Below are positions 7,455 through 13,037 of a stretch of DNA of 46,586 nt, one piece after another. Every line of letters begins with the position of its first letter. Within the stretch, counting starts at the first letter, position 1. The DNA comes from a virus, in the IMG/VR virus record IMGVR_UViG_3300042868_007148, positions 1 through 46,586 of that record, one strand, 5' to 3'. The notes beneath the pieces are model-generated. The model saw only the letters and a list, made by a program, of their open reading frames with translations, was not told the origin of the DNA and searched no databases. A program made the translations under genes and the position numbers.

Positions 7455-7712
7455 GTGGAAGAAACTAGGACCATAGTCGTGCATGAATTCTCTATGGGAG
7501 ATGTTGAGGATCCCGATCTTTATGCTGCTGAACCATTATTAAAATGGGAAAACAGTGAAATAGGTCAATGGGTCATGGACAATGCCGTGGAGACTCCCAG
7601 CTGGTATAGAGTTCCTGATATGATGCAATGGGGTTACCGATACGAGATACGTGCTAAACTTTCGGGTGCTAGACTCACAGAATGGATGCTAAGGAACAAA
7701 CATGATGTTTGA
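7455..7712 (+). CDS. Hypothetical protein, intact copy of the family truncated at 5898 (85 aa)
   Basis: The GTG at 7455 has AGGAGA just upstream. The product starts with a segment reading EETRTIVVHEFSMGDVEDPD and has WENSEIGQWVMDNAVETPSW in the middle and YRYEIRAKLSGARLTEW near the end. The beta-strand-rich IVVHEFSMGD start followed by an acidic stretch is typical of small phage proteins I cannot name. It shares its N-terminus with the 27-codon remnant at 5898-5981. It overlaps the next gene by 11 bases. Confidence 0.72.
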   Translation: MEETRTIVVHEFSMGDVEDPDLYAAEPLLKWENSEIGQWVMDNAVETPSWYRVPDMMQWGYRYEIRAKLSGARLTEWMLRNKHDV

Positions 7713-7962
7713 TACAGATCCTACAGGAACGATCATAAGAGCTCAGAAGGCAGAGGAACATCTCAAGGTAGACGAACGACTGATGACGTTGTTAGATACC
7801 TATCATGCCATAGTGTTAAAAGATGAAGATTTCGCAGAAAAACTCACATGGTGTTTGGAAAACTGTCAACACAAATTTCGCGACCTCAGCGACCCAAATG
7901 GTCGTGCTTGGTATTTTCAAAATGAACAGGATGCGACCATGTTCGCTATGAAATGGGCATGA
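7702..7962 (+). CDS. Hypothetical protein, copy 2 of the 5668 family (86 aa)
   Basis: The start at 7702 (ATGATG) lies inside the end of the 7455 gene, a common coupling arrangement here. The C-terminal WYFQNEQDATMFAMKWA pairs with the C-terminus of the protein at 5668. The middle, LMTLLDTYHAIVLKDEDFAE, looks helical. The order here (7455 family then 5668 family) is reversed relative to 5668-5981, so the duplication is not a simple tandem. Function unknown. Confidence 0.72.
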   Translation: MMFDTDPTGTIIRAQKAEEHLKVDERLMTLLDTYHAIVLKDEDFAEKLTWCLENCQHKFRDLSDPNGRAWYFQNEQDATMFAMKWA

Positions 7963-8180
7963 TATCCAAAAAAGAATACGAAGAATTTTTAAAGGATTAC
8001 ACTGTGGAAGTTCTGCGTAATCCCGATTATCGTTTTGGGCAGGCATTCCTAAATTATTTTCCTGCTGTAGATCGAAACATGAACAATGATGGGGACCTAG
8101 GTGCTGCTGCCGCAGTGAAGTTGTACTATACTACCGATAACGCAGAAGCTCGAGAAATTATTAATTTTTATATCAAATAG
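7959..8180 (+). CDS. Hypothetical protein (73 aa)
   Basis: I choose the ATG at 7959, which forms an ATGA overlap with the previous stop; an ATG at 7953 would add two residues. The product MISKKEYEEFLKDYTVEVLR has an acidic helical start and ends DNAEAREIINFYIK, with DGDLGAAAAVKLYYTTDN in the middle. No family recognised. It ends the unit that began at the 3584 promoter; a new consensus promoter starts six bases after its stop. Confidence 0.65.
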   Translation: MISKKEYEEFLKDYTVEVLRNPDYRFGQAFLNYFPAVDRNMNNDGDLGAAAAVKLYYTTDNAEAREIINFYIK

Positions 8181-8185
8181 AAATC

Positions 8186-8214
8186 TTGACAAAACGCATG
8201 ATTGATGCTATAAT
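8186..8214 (+). promoter_or_regulatory. Sigma70 promoter (TTGACA-17-TATAAT)
   Basis: TTGACA at 8186-8191 and TATAAT at 8209-8214 are consensus hexamers with a 17-base spacer ending TGATGC, as in the 3584 promoter. Transcription would start near 8221, 25 bases before the ATG at 8246, which has an AGAAAGG ribosome-binding site. Confidence 0.9.
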
Positions 8215-8245
8215 GTATTATACAGTTAGATAAGAAAGGTTCAAA

Positions 8246-8473
8246 ATGCTTTATCAATTGGTTCTAATTACTAATTTAGGTATGGTCACACATCTAGCAA
8301 CATTCCCAGATCGAAATGCTTGTATAATGGAACAGGCCACAATTACCAAAACTGCTCAATATTCTGCGGCATGCCTACCAACGGAATCTCCAGCACAGAT
8401 CGCAGAAAGAATGAATGCTGGATTACAAGTTTTAGTTGATAATATTAATCGTCTACAAGAGAAAACAAAATGA
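8246..8473 (+). CDS. Small Cys-containing hypothetical protein, possible signal start (75 aa)
   Basis: First gene after the consensus promoter at 8186. The product starts MLYQLVLITNLGMVTHLATF, mildly hydrophobic, then has DRNACIMEQATITKTAQYSA and CLPTESP. The layout of a hydrophobic start followed by F....aC..eqatI and a later Cys resembles the overlapping small protein at 1800-2003. The two Cys could form a disulphide if exported. The ending INRLQEKTK is helical. It overlaps the next gene by four bases. Function unknown. Confidence 0.72.
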   Translation: MLYQLVLITNLGMVTHLATFPDRNACIMEQATITKTAQYSAACLPTESPAQIAERMNAGLQVLVDNINRLQEKTK

Positions 8474-8877
8474 AAATAGGATTTAGCCTTGGACGATGCG
8501 TCCGTGATATTGTTAAAGAGAATGTAAGTATTAACGATGTGGCATTCATTGTTGCCGCAACTAATATTTATTCAGAACAACAGCTCAAACATGTAATAGA
8601 AGATTATATGTATCGTGATGACGATTATCTGTATGGTCTTGATCAAGATACGTGTCAAGCAGTGGCATTAGATCTATGGGCAACCAATAAAATTTTGCAA
8701 CCACGTAGACAAGGTATGCACAGACACAGACAGCCAGAAAATGCAGTTTGGGTTGACATGTTTCCTACAGCAATTTCAGAGAATGACTCAGTCAAGAAAG
8801 CCTGGGACGCATATCGATTCATGATACATATGGTAGAAAATGTTGATACAGAAGCATTAGAAACATTCAAAGGATAA
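8470..8877 (+). CDS. Conserved phage-type hypothetical protein (135 aa)
   Basis: It starts MKIGFSLGRCVRDIVKENVS in an ATGA overlap with the previous gene. The beginning (GFSLGRCVRDIV, then DVAFIVAATNI) is one I associate with a family in large marine phages with no assigned role. The middle is rich in Asp/Tyr (DYMYRDDDYLYGLDQDTCQ), and later comes RQGMHRHRQPENAVWVDMFP. No catalytic motif is visible. It belongs to the unit read from the 8186 promoter. Confidence 0.7.
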   Translation: MKIGFSLGRCVRDIVKENVSINDVAFIVAATNIYSEQQLKHVIEDYMYRDDDYLYGLDQDTCQAVALDLWATNKILQPRRQGMHRHRQPENAVWVDMFPTAISENDSVKKAWDAYRFMIHMVENVDTEALETFKG

Positions 8878-8880
8878 GTT

Positions 8881-9072
8881 ATGGTCAAAGAAGGAACAGT
8901 ATGGACAGATGCACACGGAAACTGGTTTCGTGTACTGCATGTTGTAGAATTAGACGGTAATACCTGGGTACACTATCGCACCGAATCCAAAGGTTTGGTA
9001 AAAATACCTGTACGAGAACACAGTTGTTTTGTAGAAGCATTCGAAGCTAGATTTGTTGAAAGAGCAAAATGA
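8881..9072 (+). CDS. Small hypothetical beta-rich protein (63 aa)
   Basis: Starts three bases after the previous stop with MVKEGTVWTDAHGNWFRVLH and continues VVELDGNTWVHYRTESKG. Alternating hydrophobic residues and turns (DAHGNW, DGNTW) suggest a small SH3-like beta barrel. Similar short proteins starting KEGTVW.D..GN.F.V are common in phages without known role. It overlaps the next gene by four bases. Confidence 0.68.
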   Translation: MVKEGTVWTDAHGNWFRVLHVVELDGNTWVHYRTESKGLVKIPVREHSCFVEAFEARFVERAK

Positions 9073-9440
9073 ACGAAATTACAATAATTGTTGTATTATT
9101 AGCACTGTTTGGTATCAAGCATTTTATCTGTGACTTTGTATTGCAGTTTTCATACATGTTGGCCCAGAAAGGAACCTACGGTGCTCAAGGTGGGTTAGAT
9201 CATGCGTATATTCATGGAATATTCACTTGGTTCGTCCTACTGCCATTTTTAGGATCTATGGCAGCATTTGCCGCATTATTTGATCTTGCGGCCCATTATC
9301 ATATCGATTGGGCTAAACAACAGTTGAATAAAGGGCTAACTCCTGCAGATCGTATGTTTTGGGTTTGGTTTGGAGCCGATCAAGGGCTACATTATCTTAC
9401 CTATATTGCTATTATTGGTTGGACTGTAACAATACTGTAA
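9069..9440 (+). CDS. DUF3307-like integral membrane protein (123 aa)
   Basis: The protein begins with a hydrophobic segment (IIVVLLALFGIKHFICDF), has a second helix (IFTWFVLLPFLGSMAAFAA) and a third near the C-terminus (YLTYIAIIGWTVTIL). Between them are LDHAYIHG, HYHIDWAKQ and DQGLHYLTY. The K.F.cDF start with spaced His/Asp in HA.iHG, HYhiDW.K and DQ.lH is the DUF3307 pattern, a membrane family of unknown function found in bacteria and phages. The conserved His/Asp set within membrane helices suggests metal or proton handling. Four-base overlap with the previous gene. Confidence 0.75.
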   Translation: MNEITIIVVLLALFGIKHFICDFVLQFSYMLAQKGTYGAQGGLDHAYIHGIFTWFVLLPFLGSMAAFAALFDLAAHYHIDWAKQQLNKGLTPADRMFWVWFGADQGLHYLTYIAIIGWTVTIL

Positions 9441-9491
9441 ATTAACTGATATTATAATTAGATAAGTACATGTATAATATCCGGAGCAAAA

Positions 9492-10064
9492 ATGGTCGCT
9501 AGAAAAATTGAAGAATTCAATGCCGAAGATCGCATTGATATTACATTACTGAAAAACTCGGTATTTTTCCTAACGGGCGAAATCAGCGAAGAAAACATTG
9601 GGAAATGTATCAAGTGGCTTACCTACGAAAATCTTGAAACTACTAAAGATAGAATCTTAACTTTATATGTGAATAGTTCAGGAGGAGATTTATATCAAGC
9701 ATTGGCGTTAATCGACGTAATGAATACCAGTGCGTATCCAATTCGTACTATAGGAATAGGTACTGTAATGAGTGCAGCATTTTTAATAGTCGCTAGCGGA
9801 ACTAAAAAAGAAAGATATATTTCTACAAATGCTAGCTGTATGTGTCATCAGTTTGCAGGTGGAGGTAGTGATGCTAAGTTTCACGATCTCAAGGCTGAAA
9901 TGAAAGAAAATGAAATGTTGAACATTAGTATGACAAATGTTTTGGTTGCAGCCACAGGCAAAGTACCCAGCTACGTCAAGAAAAGACTTTTACCACCAAC
10001 CGATGTATATATGACAGCACAAGAAATGGTCGAACACGGTGCTGCTGATTACATTCTAGAATAG
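9492..10064 (+). CDS. clpP: ClpP-type serine protease
   Basis: The 190-aa protein keeps the ClpP core: LYVNSSGGDLYQALALIDVM, the nucleophile Ser94 in GTVMSAAFLIVASG, His119 in CMCHQF and Asp171 in PPTDVYMTAQE. ClpP forms a barrel protease fed by Clp ATPases; phage copies are thought to take part in capsid maturation (prohead protease role) or host protein turnover. The window has no Clp ATPase. The ATG follows an unusual CCGGAGC ribosome-binding site. Two TATAAT-like boxes (9453 and 9473) lie upstream, but neither has a good -35. Confidence 0.9.
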   Translation: MVARKIEEFNAEDRIDITLLKNSVFFLTGEISEENIGKCIKWLTYENLETTKDRILTLYVNSSGGDLYQALALIDVMNTSAYPIRTIGIGTVMSAAFLIVASGTKKERYISTNASCMCHQFAGGGSDAKFHDLKAEMKENEMLNISMTNVLVAATGKVPSYVKKRLLPPTDVYMTAQEMVEHGAADYILE

Positions 10065-10072
10065 AGGACGAT

Positions 10073-10303
10073 ATGCAAGTCATCAGCATCAATGAGAAGC
10101 AAGAAGATAAACGCAAAGAGGACATGTTGGAAGTTCTAGCAGAAATTAAATCTCAGATCGAAGCTGGAGCAATCACAGAATTTGTAGCAGCCAGCCTAGA
10201 CTCCGACGGACTAGGACAGATCCATGTCAGCACATTAGATGTTCCTGGTGCCGTGGGCCTGTTTGAAATCGGTAAACATCTGTTAATTTCACAAGAAGCC
10301 TAA
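10073..10303 (+). CDS. Small acidic hypothetical protein (76 aa)
   Basis: It starts nine bases after clpP, with GAGGACG before the ATG, giving MQVISINEKQEDKRKEDMLE. It has a helical first half (VLAEIKSQIEAGAITEFVAA) and ends DVPGAVGLFEIGKHLLISQ. The helical part followed by VAASLDSDGLGQIHV resembles a small phage family of unknown role. It is probably co-transcribed with clpP. Confidence 0.65.
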   Translation: MQVISINEKQEDKRKEDMLEVLAEIKSQIEAGAITEFVAASLDSDGLGQIHVSTLDVPGAVGLFEIGKHLLISQEA

Positions 10304-10320
10304 CCTAGCAAAAATACTAT

Positions 10321-10379
10321 ACGGATACGGCTGTTCAAGAGATAGTTTTATTACGGGTTCAACTCCGTTCACTCCGCCA
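10321..10379 (+). other. tRNA 3'-end-like remnant (T-arm-like plus CCA)
   Basis: The last 27 bases (CGGGTTCAACTCCG, then TTCACTCCGCCA) look like a T arm, acceptor 3' strand and encoded CCA. No matching 5' acceptor strand (expected near GGAGTGA) exists in the 120 bases upstream, and the T stem pairs only ACGG with CCGT. It is best read as the leftover 3' half of a tRNA gene or a tRNA-derived attachment sequence, just before the tRNA promoter at 10389. Confidence 0.4.
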
Positions 10380-10388
10380 ATAAATCTG

Positions 10389-10417
10389 TTGACTGTTTGT
10401 AAAATAGCATATATAAT
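10389..10417 (+). promoter_or_regulatory. Sigma70 promoter for the tRNA-Leu/tRNA-Ser pair
   Basis: TTGACT at 10389-10394 (5 of 6 consensus) and TATAAT at 10412-10417 are 17 bases apart. The start would be near 10424, 15 bases before mature tRNA-Leu. The transcript probably continues through tRNA-Ser and the small genes after it. Confidence 0.82.
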
Positions 10418-10438
10418 ATACTTTGTGAAATAGAATTT

Positions 10439-10523
10439 GCCCCGGTGGCGGAATTGGTAGACGCACTGGATTTAGGTTCCAGCGCCGTAAGGCGTGAGAG
10501 TTCGAGTCTCTCCTGGGGCACCA
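10439..10523 (+). tRNA. tRNA-Leu (anticodon UAG)
   Basis: Acceptor GCCCCGG pairs with CTGGGGC. The anticodon stem CTGGA/TCCAG encloses TTTAGGT, giving TAG. A long variable arm (CGCCGTAAGGCG) marks a class II tRNA. T arm GAGAG-TTCGAGT-CTCTC, and CCA is encoded. It reads CUA (and by wobble CUG) codons. Confidence 0.97.
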
Positions 10524-10529
10524 GCAATT

Positions 10530-10619
10530 GGAGAGTTGGCCGAGTGGTCGAAGGCAGCGGCTTGCTAAGCCGTCCTCCCAGCGATGGGAGCATAGGTTCG
10601 AATCCTATACTCTCCGCCA
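10530..10619 (+). tRNA. tRNA-Ser (anticodon GCU)
   Basis: Acceptor GGAGAGT pairs with ACTCTCC. The anticodon stem GCGGC/GCCGT encloses TTGCTAA, giving GCT for AGC/AGU codons. A long variable arm (CCTCCCAGCGATGGGAG) and an encoded CCA are present. It begins seven bases after tRNA-Leu, so they share a transcript. Confidence 0.97.
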
Positions 10620-10637
10620 ATTTAAAAGGAAAAATAT

Positions 10638-10817
10638 ATGGCAAGAACTAACAGTAACTTTAAATTAAGTAAGTCAACAAAACGTGGGTTAGCCTCAAGT
10701 AATTTTAAAACAGACGAAGAACGCAATCATTACAAAAAAATGATGATTCAAGCAGAACACGCAGCATCTATTCCGTTTCGCGCTCCTAAATCTCGGAACG
10801 AAGCTCCTAAGGAGTAA
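10638..10817 (+). CDS. Small basic hypothetical protein (59 aa)
   Basis: An AAAAGGA site precedes the ATG. The frame MARTNSNFKLSKSTKRGLAS continues NFKTDEERNHYKKMMIQAEH and ends APKSRNEAPKE. It is Lys/Arg/Asn rich with no aromatic core, so probably disordered or nucleic-acid or virion associated. The gene lies 18 bases after tRNA-Ser and three bases before the next gene, whose GGAG ribosome-binding site overlaps its last codons. Function unknown. Confidence 0.68.
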   Translation: MARTNSNFKLSKSTKRGLASSNFKTDEERNHYKKMMIQAEHAASIPFRAPKSRNEAPKE

Positions 10818-10820
10818 CCC

Positions 10821-11084
10821 ATGGCACACGAAGCAGGAAAAGGCAGTCGCCCTCGTCCTTTTAGTGTCAGCAAAGATGAGTTCGATAATAATTTTGAAAC
10901 TATATTCGGTAAAAAGAAAAAAGACATATTACCGGAATATGAGTTGAATAAGTCTACAGGCGAAGTCGAGAAGGTGTATCCTGAAAACATCCCTTTTCTC
11001 GAAGGTGAAGAAATGTGGGCACAGGAAGCCATAGACGAAGAACTGCGTAGACAAGAAATGAAAAAGGACGGGCTAGAAGAATGA
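10821..11084 (+). CDS. Conserved small phage protein (MAHEAGKG family, 87 aa)
   Basis: The start MAHEAGKGSRPRPFSVSKDE followed by FDNNFETIFGKKKKD is a pattern I know from many large phages: a basic start, then F..N...IFGKK. The role is unknown. The C-terminal half is strongly acidic (FLEGEEMWAQEAIDEELRRQ). A GGAG site at 10811-10814 precedes the ATG, and the gene overlaps the next by four bases. The protein may bind nucleic acid or act in early host takeover, but nothing in the sequence shows this. Confidence 0.75.
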   Translation: MAHEAGKGSRPRPFSVSKDEFDNNFETIFGKKKKDILPEYELNKSTGEVEKVYPENIPFLEGEEMWAQEAIDEELRRQEMKKDGLEE

Positions 11085-11275
11085 CACCTAGTGTTAAAAA
11101 TATGACAAAAGGAACCTGCGGATGCGGCCGTTCGCCCACAGGTGATTGCGTTGGTTGGCACGGATTGTCCGAAGAACAATATCAAGCAAAACAAGCAGAA
11201 TGGGACTTCGAACAATATAAAAAACAAGCTAGTGAATTGTGGAGTGATAGTTGCACATCGGGTCGTTCAGAATAA
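11081..11275 (+). CDS. Small Cys-rich protein, CGCGRSPTGDC motif (64 aa)
   Basis: The product has GTCGCGRSPTGDCVGWHGLS followed by EEQYQAKQAEWDFEQYKKQA. Three Cys and a His in a CxCxxxxxxxCxxWH arrangement suggest a small zinc or iron-sulphur site, loosely like CDGSH domains (CxCx..Cx..H). The family occurs in bacteria and phages with no assigned function. Translation may start at Met1 (overlap with the previous gene) or Met8 (MTKGTCGCG). A further Cys lies near the C-terminus (DSCTSGRS). Confidence 0.68.
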   Translation: MTPSVKNMTKGTCGCGRSPTGDCVGWHGLSEEQYQAKQAEWDFEQYKKQASELWSDSCTSGRSE

Positions 11276-11296
11276 TAATTTTAAAAGGATATTAAC

Positions 11297-11488
11297 ATGG
11301 CAAAAGGTTCTGGTGGTAAAAAGATTAGAGTAGCAAGTCCAATGCTAACAAAAAATGGCAAGGCAAGATTGGGGCCATTAAATTTAGAACAATTAAAAAC
11401 TATGCTTGAGAAATCGAGTAGGCCAAAAGACAAATCAAAAATTGTTAATCGAATTAAAGAATTAGAAAGTCGTAAAATAGTAGCGTAA
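11297..11488 (+). CDS. Small basic hypothetical protein (63 aa)
   Basis: AAAAGGA precedes the ATG. MAKGSGGKKIRVASPMLTKN continues RLGPLNLEQLKTMLEKSSRP and KDKSKIVNRIKELESRKIVA. A flexible basic start leads into a helical region with LNLEQLKTMLEKS..KDK..I.NRI, resembling short basic proteins seen in large phages. Nucleic-acid binding is plausible from charge alone. It lies eight bases before tRNA-Thr. Confidence 0.7.
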   Translation: MAKGSGGKKIRVASPMLTKNGKARLGPLNLEQLKTMLEKSSRPKDKSKIVNRIKELESRKIVA

Positions 11489-11495
11489 CGTTTAT

Positions 11496-11571
11496 GCCCT
11501 CTTAGCTCATTTGATAGAGCAACGCACTTGTAATGCGTAGGTGGTCAGTTCGAACCCGACAGAGGGCACCA
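11496..11571 (+). tRNA. tRNA-Thr (anticodon UGU)
   Basis: Acceptor GCCCTCT pairs with AGAGGGC. D arm GCTC/GAGC. The anticodon stem ACGCA/TGCGT encloses CTTGTAA, giving TGT. The T stem GTCAG/CCGAC has one A-C mismatch around TTCGAAC. CCA is encoded. Confidence 0.95.
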
Positions 11572-11588
11572 AAATATCCAAAAAAGGC

Positions 11589-11617
11589 TTGACACAGCGC
11601 AGGTTAGATAGTATAAT
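11589..11617 (+). promoter_or_regulatory. Sigma70 promoter upstream of the structured RNA and rpoZ
   Basis: TTGACA at 11589-11594 and TATAAT at 11612-11617, both perfect, 17 bases apart. The predicted start at about 11624 coincides with the first base of a perfect 8-bp GCAA hairpin (11625-11644), an arrangement that fits a stable RNA. Confidence 0.9.
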
Positions 11618-11624
11618 AAGTTTT

Positions 11625-11895
11625 GTTGTGTAGCAATACACAACCGGTGAAGTGAAGGGTAGATGAGGATAGACACAAGGTTTAGGACTTTTTATCCTAA
11701 TCCATACTTACAATCCAATTGAACATTGGACCGTGTTTATGTGATCCGACCCCCAACTGAATGTCATTTGTTAATCGGAAATATATAGACCTCTGTGTAT
11801 TGTAGTTTGCACATTGTCAAAGGAAGATTACAACCCTTCCGTTGTCTATTGTCCGGTCTATCGCTTGACCTTTCGCCGATCCGTTATTATAATAA
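11625..11895 (+). ncRNA. Structured RNA: long leader of rpoZ or independent ncRNA (unidentified)
   Basis: No gene is visible in the 333 bases between tRNA-Thr and rpoZ, but the stretch is rich in pairing. A perfect hairpin GTTGTGTA-GCAA-TACACAAC lies at 11625-11644. Nested stems pair GGGT 11657-11660 with ACCC 11749-11752, GGAT 11667-11670 with ATCC 11744-11747, and ACAC 11673-11676 with GTGT 11733-11736. These enclose two further hairpins, 11679-11687/11695-11703 (one mismatch) and 11714-11719/11725-11730 (perfect). A later hairpin pairs 11818-11826 with 11836-11844 (one mismatch). I see no tmRNA, RNase P, SRP or 6S signature. With no terminator before rpoZ, a regulatory leader is the first guess. 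Confidence 0.6.
11865..11893 (+). promoter_or_regulatory. Second promoter-like element immediately before rpoZ
   Basis: TTGACC at 11865-11870 and TATAAT at 11888-11893 are 17 bases apart. Transcription would start near 11900, leaving only about five bases before the ATG and cutting into the AAAGGAAG ribosome-binding site. It would therefore give a nearly leaderless rpoZ message that bypasses the structured RNA, or it is not used. Confidence 0.45.
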
Positions 11896-11904
11896 AGGAA
11901 GCAT

Positions 11905-12132
11905 ATGAAAGAAGCCAAGCAGACATCAGTAGAAGGTGCAGTTGAAAAGATTGGCAGCAGATTTGATTTGGTATTGGTAGCCTCTGAAAGAGCTAGAGAA
12001 ATCAAGCATGGTTCTACACCAAAGGTGCAGGGTGACAACGGTGCTGTGGTAACAGCACTAGAAGAAATCGAACAGGGGTTTTATACTAAAGAAGATTACT
12101 TAAAGAAAATTAGAAACAGGGAAATGAGATGA
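11905..12132 (+). CDS. rpoZ: RNA polymerase omega-subunit homologue
   Basis: The 75-aa protein matches bacterial RpoZ over its whole core: [20 protein letters not shown] (residues 9-28) followed by [13 protein letters not shown], then [15 protein letters not shown]. E. coli omega has the same V..[21 protein letters not shown] start and a TVIALREIEEG counterpart. Omega supports assembly of the beta' subunit and affects sigma choice. A phage copy could replace or compete with the host subunit to redirect transcription. The gene has AAAGGAAG before the ATG and overlaps the next gene by four bases. The acidic C-terminal extension of long omegas is absent. Upstream lies an unusual structured RNA. 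Confidence 0.88.
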   Translation: [75 protein letters not shown]

Positions 12133-12701
12133 ATATAACACTTCGCAGAGCCAACGCCGTGCAAAATGCAATCAATGATGCCATCCGTGGTATCAAGATT
12201 GAAACCAGCATCGAGATCAATGAGTTTCAGGATGTCACTGCCGAGCTTCAAGCAGCTAATGATCTGCTGTTGAACAATGATGCTCGCAGACAGAAACTGC
12301 TGTTGGCTTTGTACAACATTCGTGGTTTAGTAGGTACTGCTAATGCCAACAGCGGTATCGATCTAGCATTGGCCAAGGCAGCGTTCATTGACAAGCGTAT
12401 TGGTCAATTAAACGAATTAGCCGAAGCAAAATCAGTGACTAATATCGCTGTGTTGAACGGTAAGCTAGATAAGATCCGCAACCGCAAGGATGAAAGTCGT
12501 GCTAGCCTGTACGGTCGTGATGACACAGTTAGCACTGGTGTTATTGGTGCTGAGCAGATTACACAGGCTAAGATAGAGATTAGCAATCTCAAGAAGCAAA
12601 AGCAGAAACTAAATGACGAAGTGCTTGAGCTCAACATCAAAACTGAGATTCCACTTTCAGATGATGTTGTGACTACACTACAGACAGAGGGACTGCTTTA
12701 A
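12129..12701 (+). CDS. Coiled-coil hypothetical protein (190 aa)
   Basis: It starts MNITLRRANAVQNAINDAIR in an ATGA overlap with rpoZ. It is largely helical: an N-terminal region (EFQDVTAELQAANDLLLNND), a middle with LLALYNIRGLVGTANANSGI, and a coiled coil near the C-terminus (AKIEISNLKKQKQKLNDEVL). Only two Pro and two Trp-free ends are visible, fitting a rod-like protein. The start MN.TLRRA...Q is one I have seen in marine phage proteins without function. Coupling to rpoZ hints at a linked role in transcription, but that is a guess. Confidence 0.72.
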   Translation: MNITLRRANAVQNAINDAIRGIKIETSIEINEFQDVTAELQAANDLLLNNDARRQKLLLALYNIRGLVGTANANSGIDLALAKAAFIDKRIGQLNELAEAKSVTNIAVLNGKLDKIRNRKDESRASLYGRDDTVSTGVIGAEQITQAKIEISNLKKQKQKLNDEVLELNIKTEIPLSDDVVTTLQTEGLL

Positions 12702-12703
12702 AT

Positions 12704-12777
12704 GCGGGGTTAGTTTAATGGCAAAACCTCAGTTTTCCAAACTGAATTCGCGGGTTCGATTCCCGCACCCCGCTCCA
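12704..12777 (+). tRNA. tRNA-Gly (anticodon UCC)
   Basis: Acceptor GCGGGGT pairs with ACCCCGC. The anticodon stem TCAGT/ACTGA encloses TTTCCAA, giving TCC for GGA/GGG. T arm GCGGG-TTCGATT-CCCGC. Discriminator T, CCA encoded. It starts two bases after the preceding stop. Confidence 0.96.
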
Positions 12778-12797
12778 TGTATAAGTGAGGACATAGA

Positions 12798-13037
12798 TTG
12801 AATCTAACATTTTTTTTAAATTGGCGCGGTACTCGTTGGGAAATTCTTAAAGGATTTTCTAGAAAAATATCTACTAACTGGGCATGTGAATTCAATCTAT
12901 ATTCCACACACAGCTTTGTGATGATTGATGCTAGACTTCTGCCTCAAGGAGACCATCGTGGCATATTTGTCATGTTAGGTCTTTTAGGTTATGCATTAGA
13001 TTTTAACGTTTATGATACACGCCATGCTGGTAATTGA
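12798..13037 (+). CDS. Small phage-type hypothetical protein, TTG start (79 aa)
   Basis: The TTG at 12798 has AGTGAGG upstream and is the only sensible start. The product begins NLTFFLNWRGTRWEILKGF and has HSFVMIDARLLPQGDHRGIF and MLGLLGYALDFNVYDTRHAG at the end. The ending GL.GY.l.F.vYDtRH, with an aspartate-rich D..GDH in front, is typical of a phage family I cannot assign a function. It overlaps the following oxygenase gene by 14 bases. Confidence 0.7.
   Translation: MNLTFFLNWRGTRWEILKGFSRKISTNWACEFNLYSTHSFVMIDARLLPQGDHRGIFVMLGLLGYALDFNVYDTRHAGN

Noticed and set aside
9453-9478. Promoter before clpP
   Set aside because: Two TATAAT boxes are present, but no recognisable -35 lies at the right distance; AT-richness alone explains them.
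10369-10644. Open frame on the minus strand across the tRNA-Leu/tRNA-Ser genes
   Set aside because: It is the antisense of two perfect tRNA genes; such frames are a well-known annotation artefact and have no ribosome-binding site here.
11625-11895. tmRNA, RNase P RNA, SRP RNA or 6S RNA
   Set aside because: No tRNA-like ends, no RNase P core signature and no single long 6S-type bulged hairpin were seen; left as unidentified.
12710-12907. Open frame on the minus strand across tRNA-Gly
   Set aside because: Antisense of a tRNA gene and of the start of a better-supported gene (12798-13037); the peptide is of the usual spurious antisense-tRNA type.
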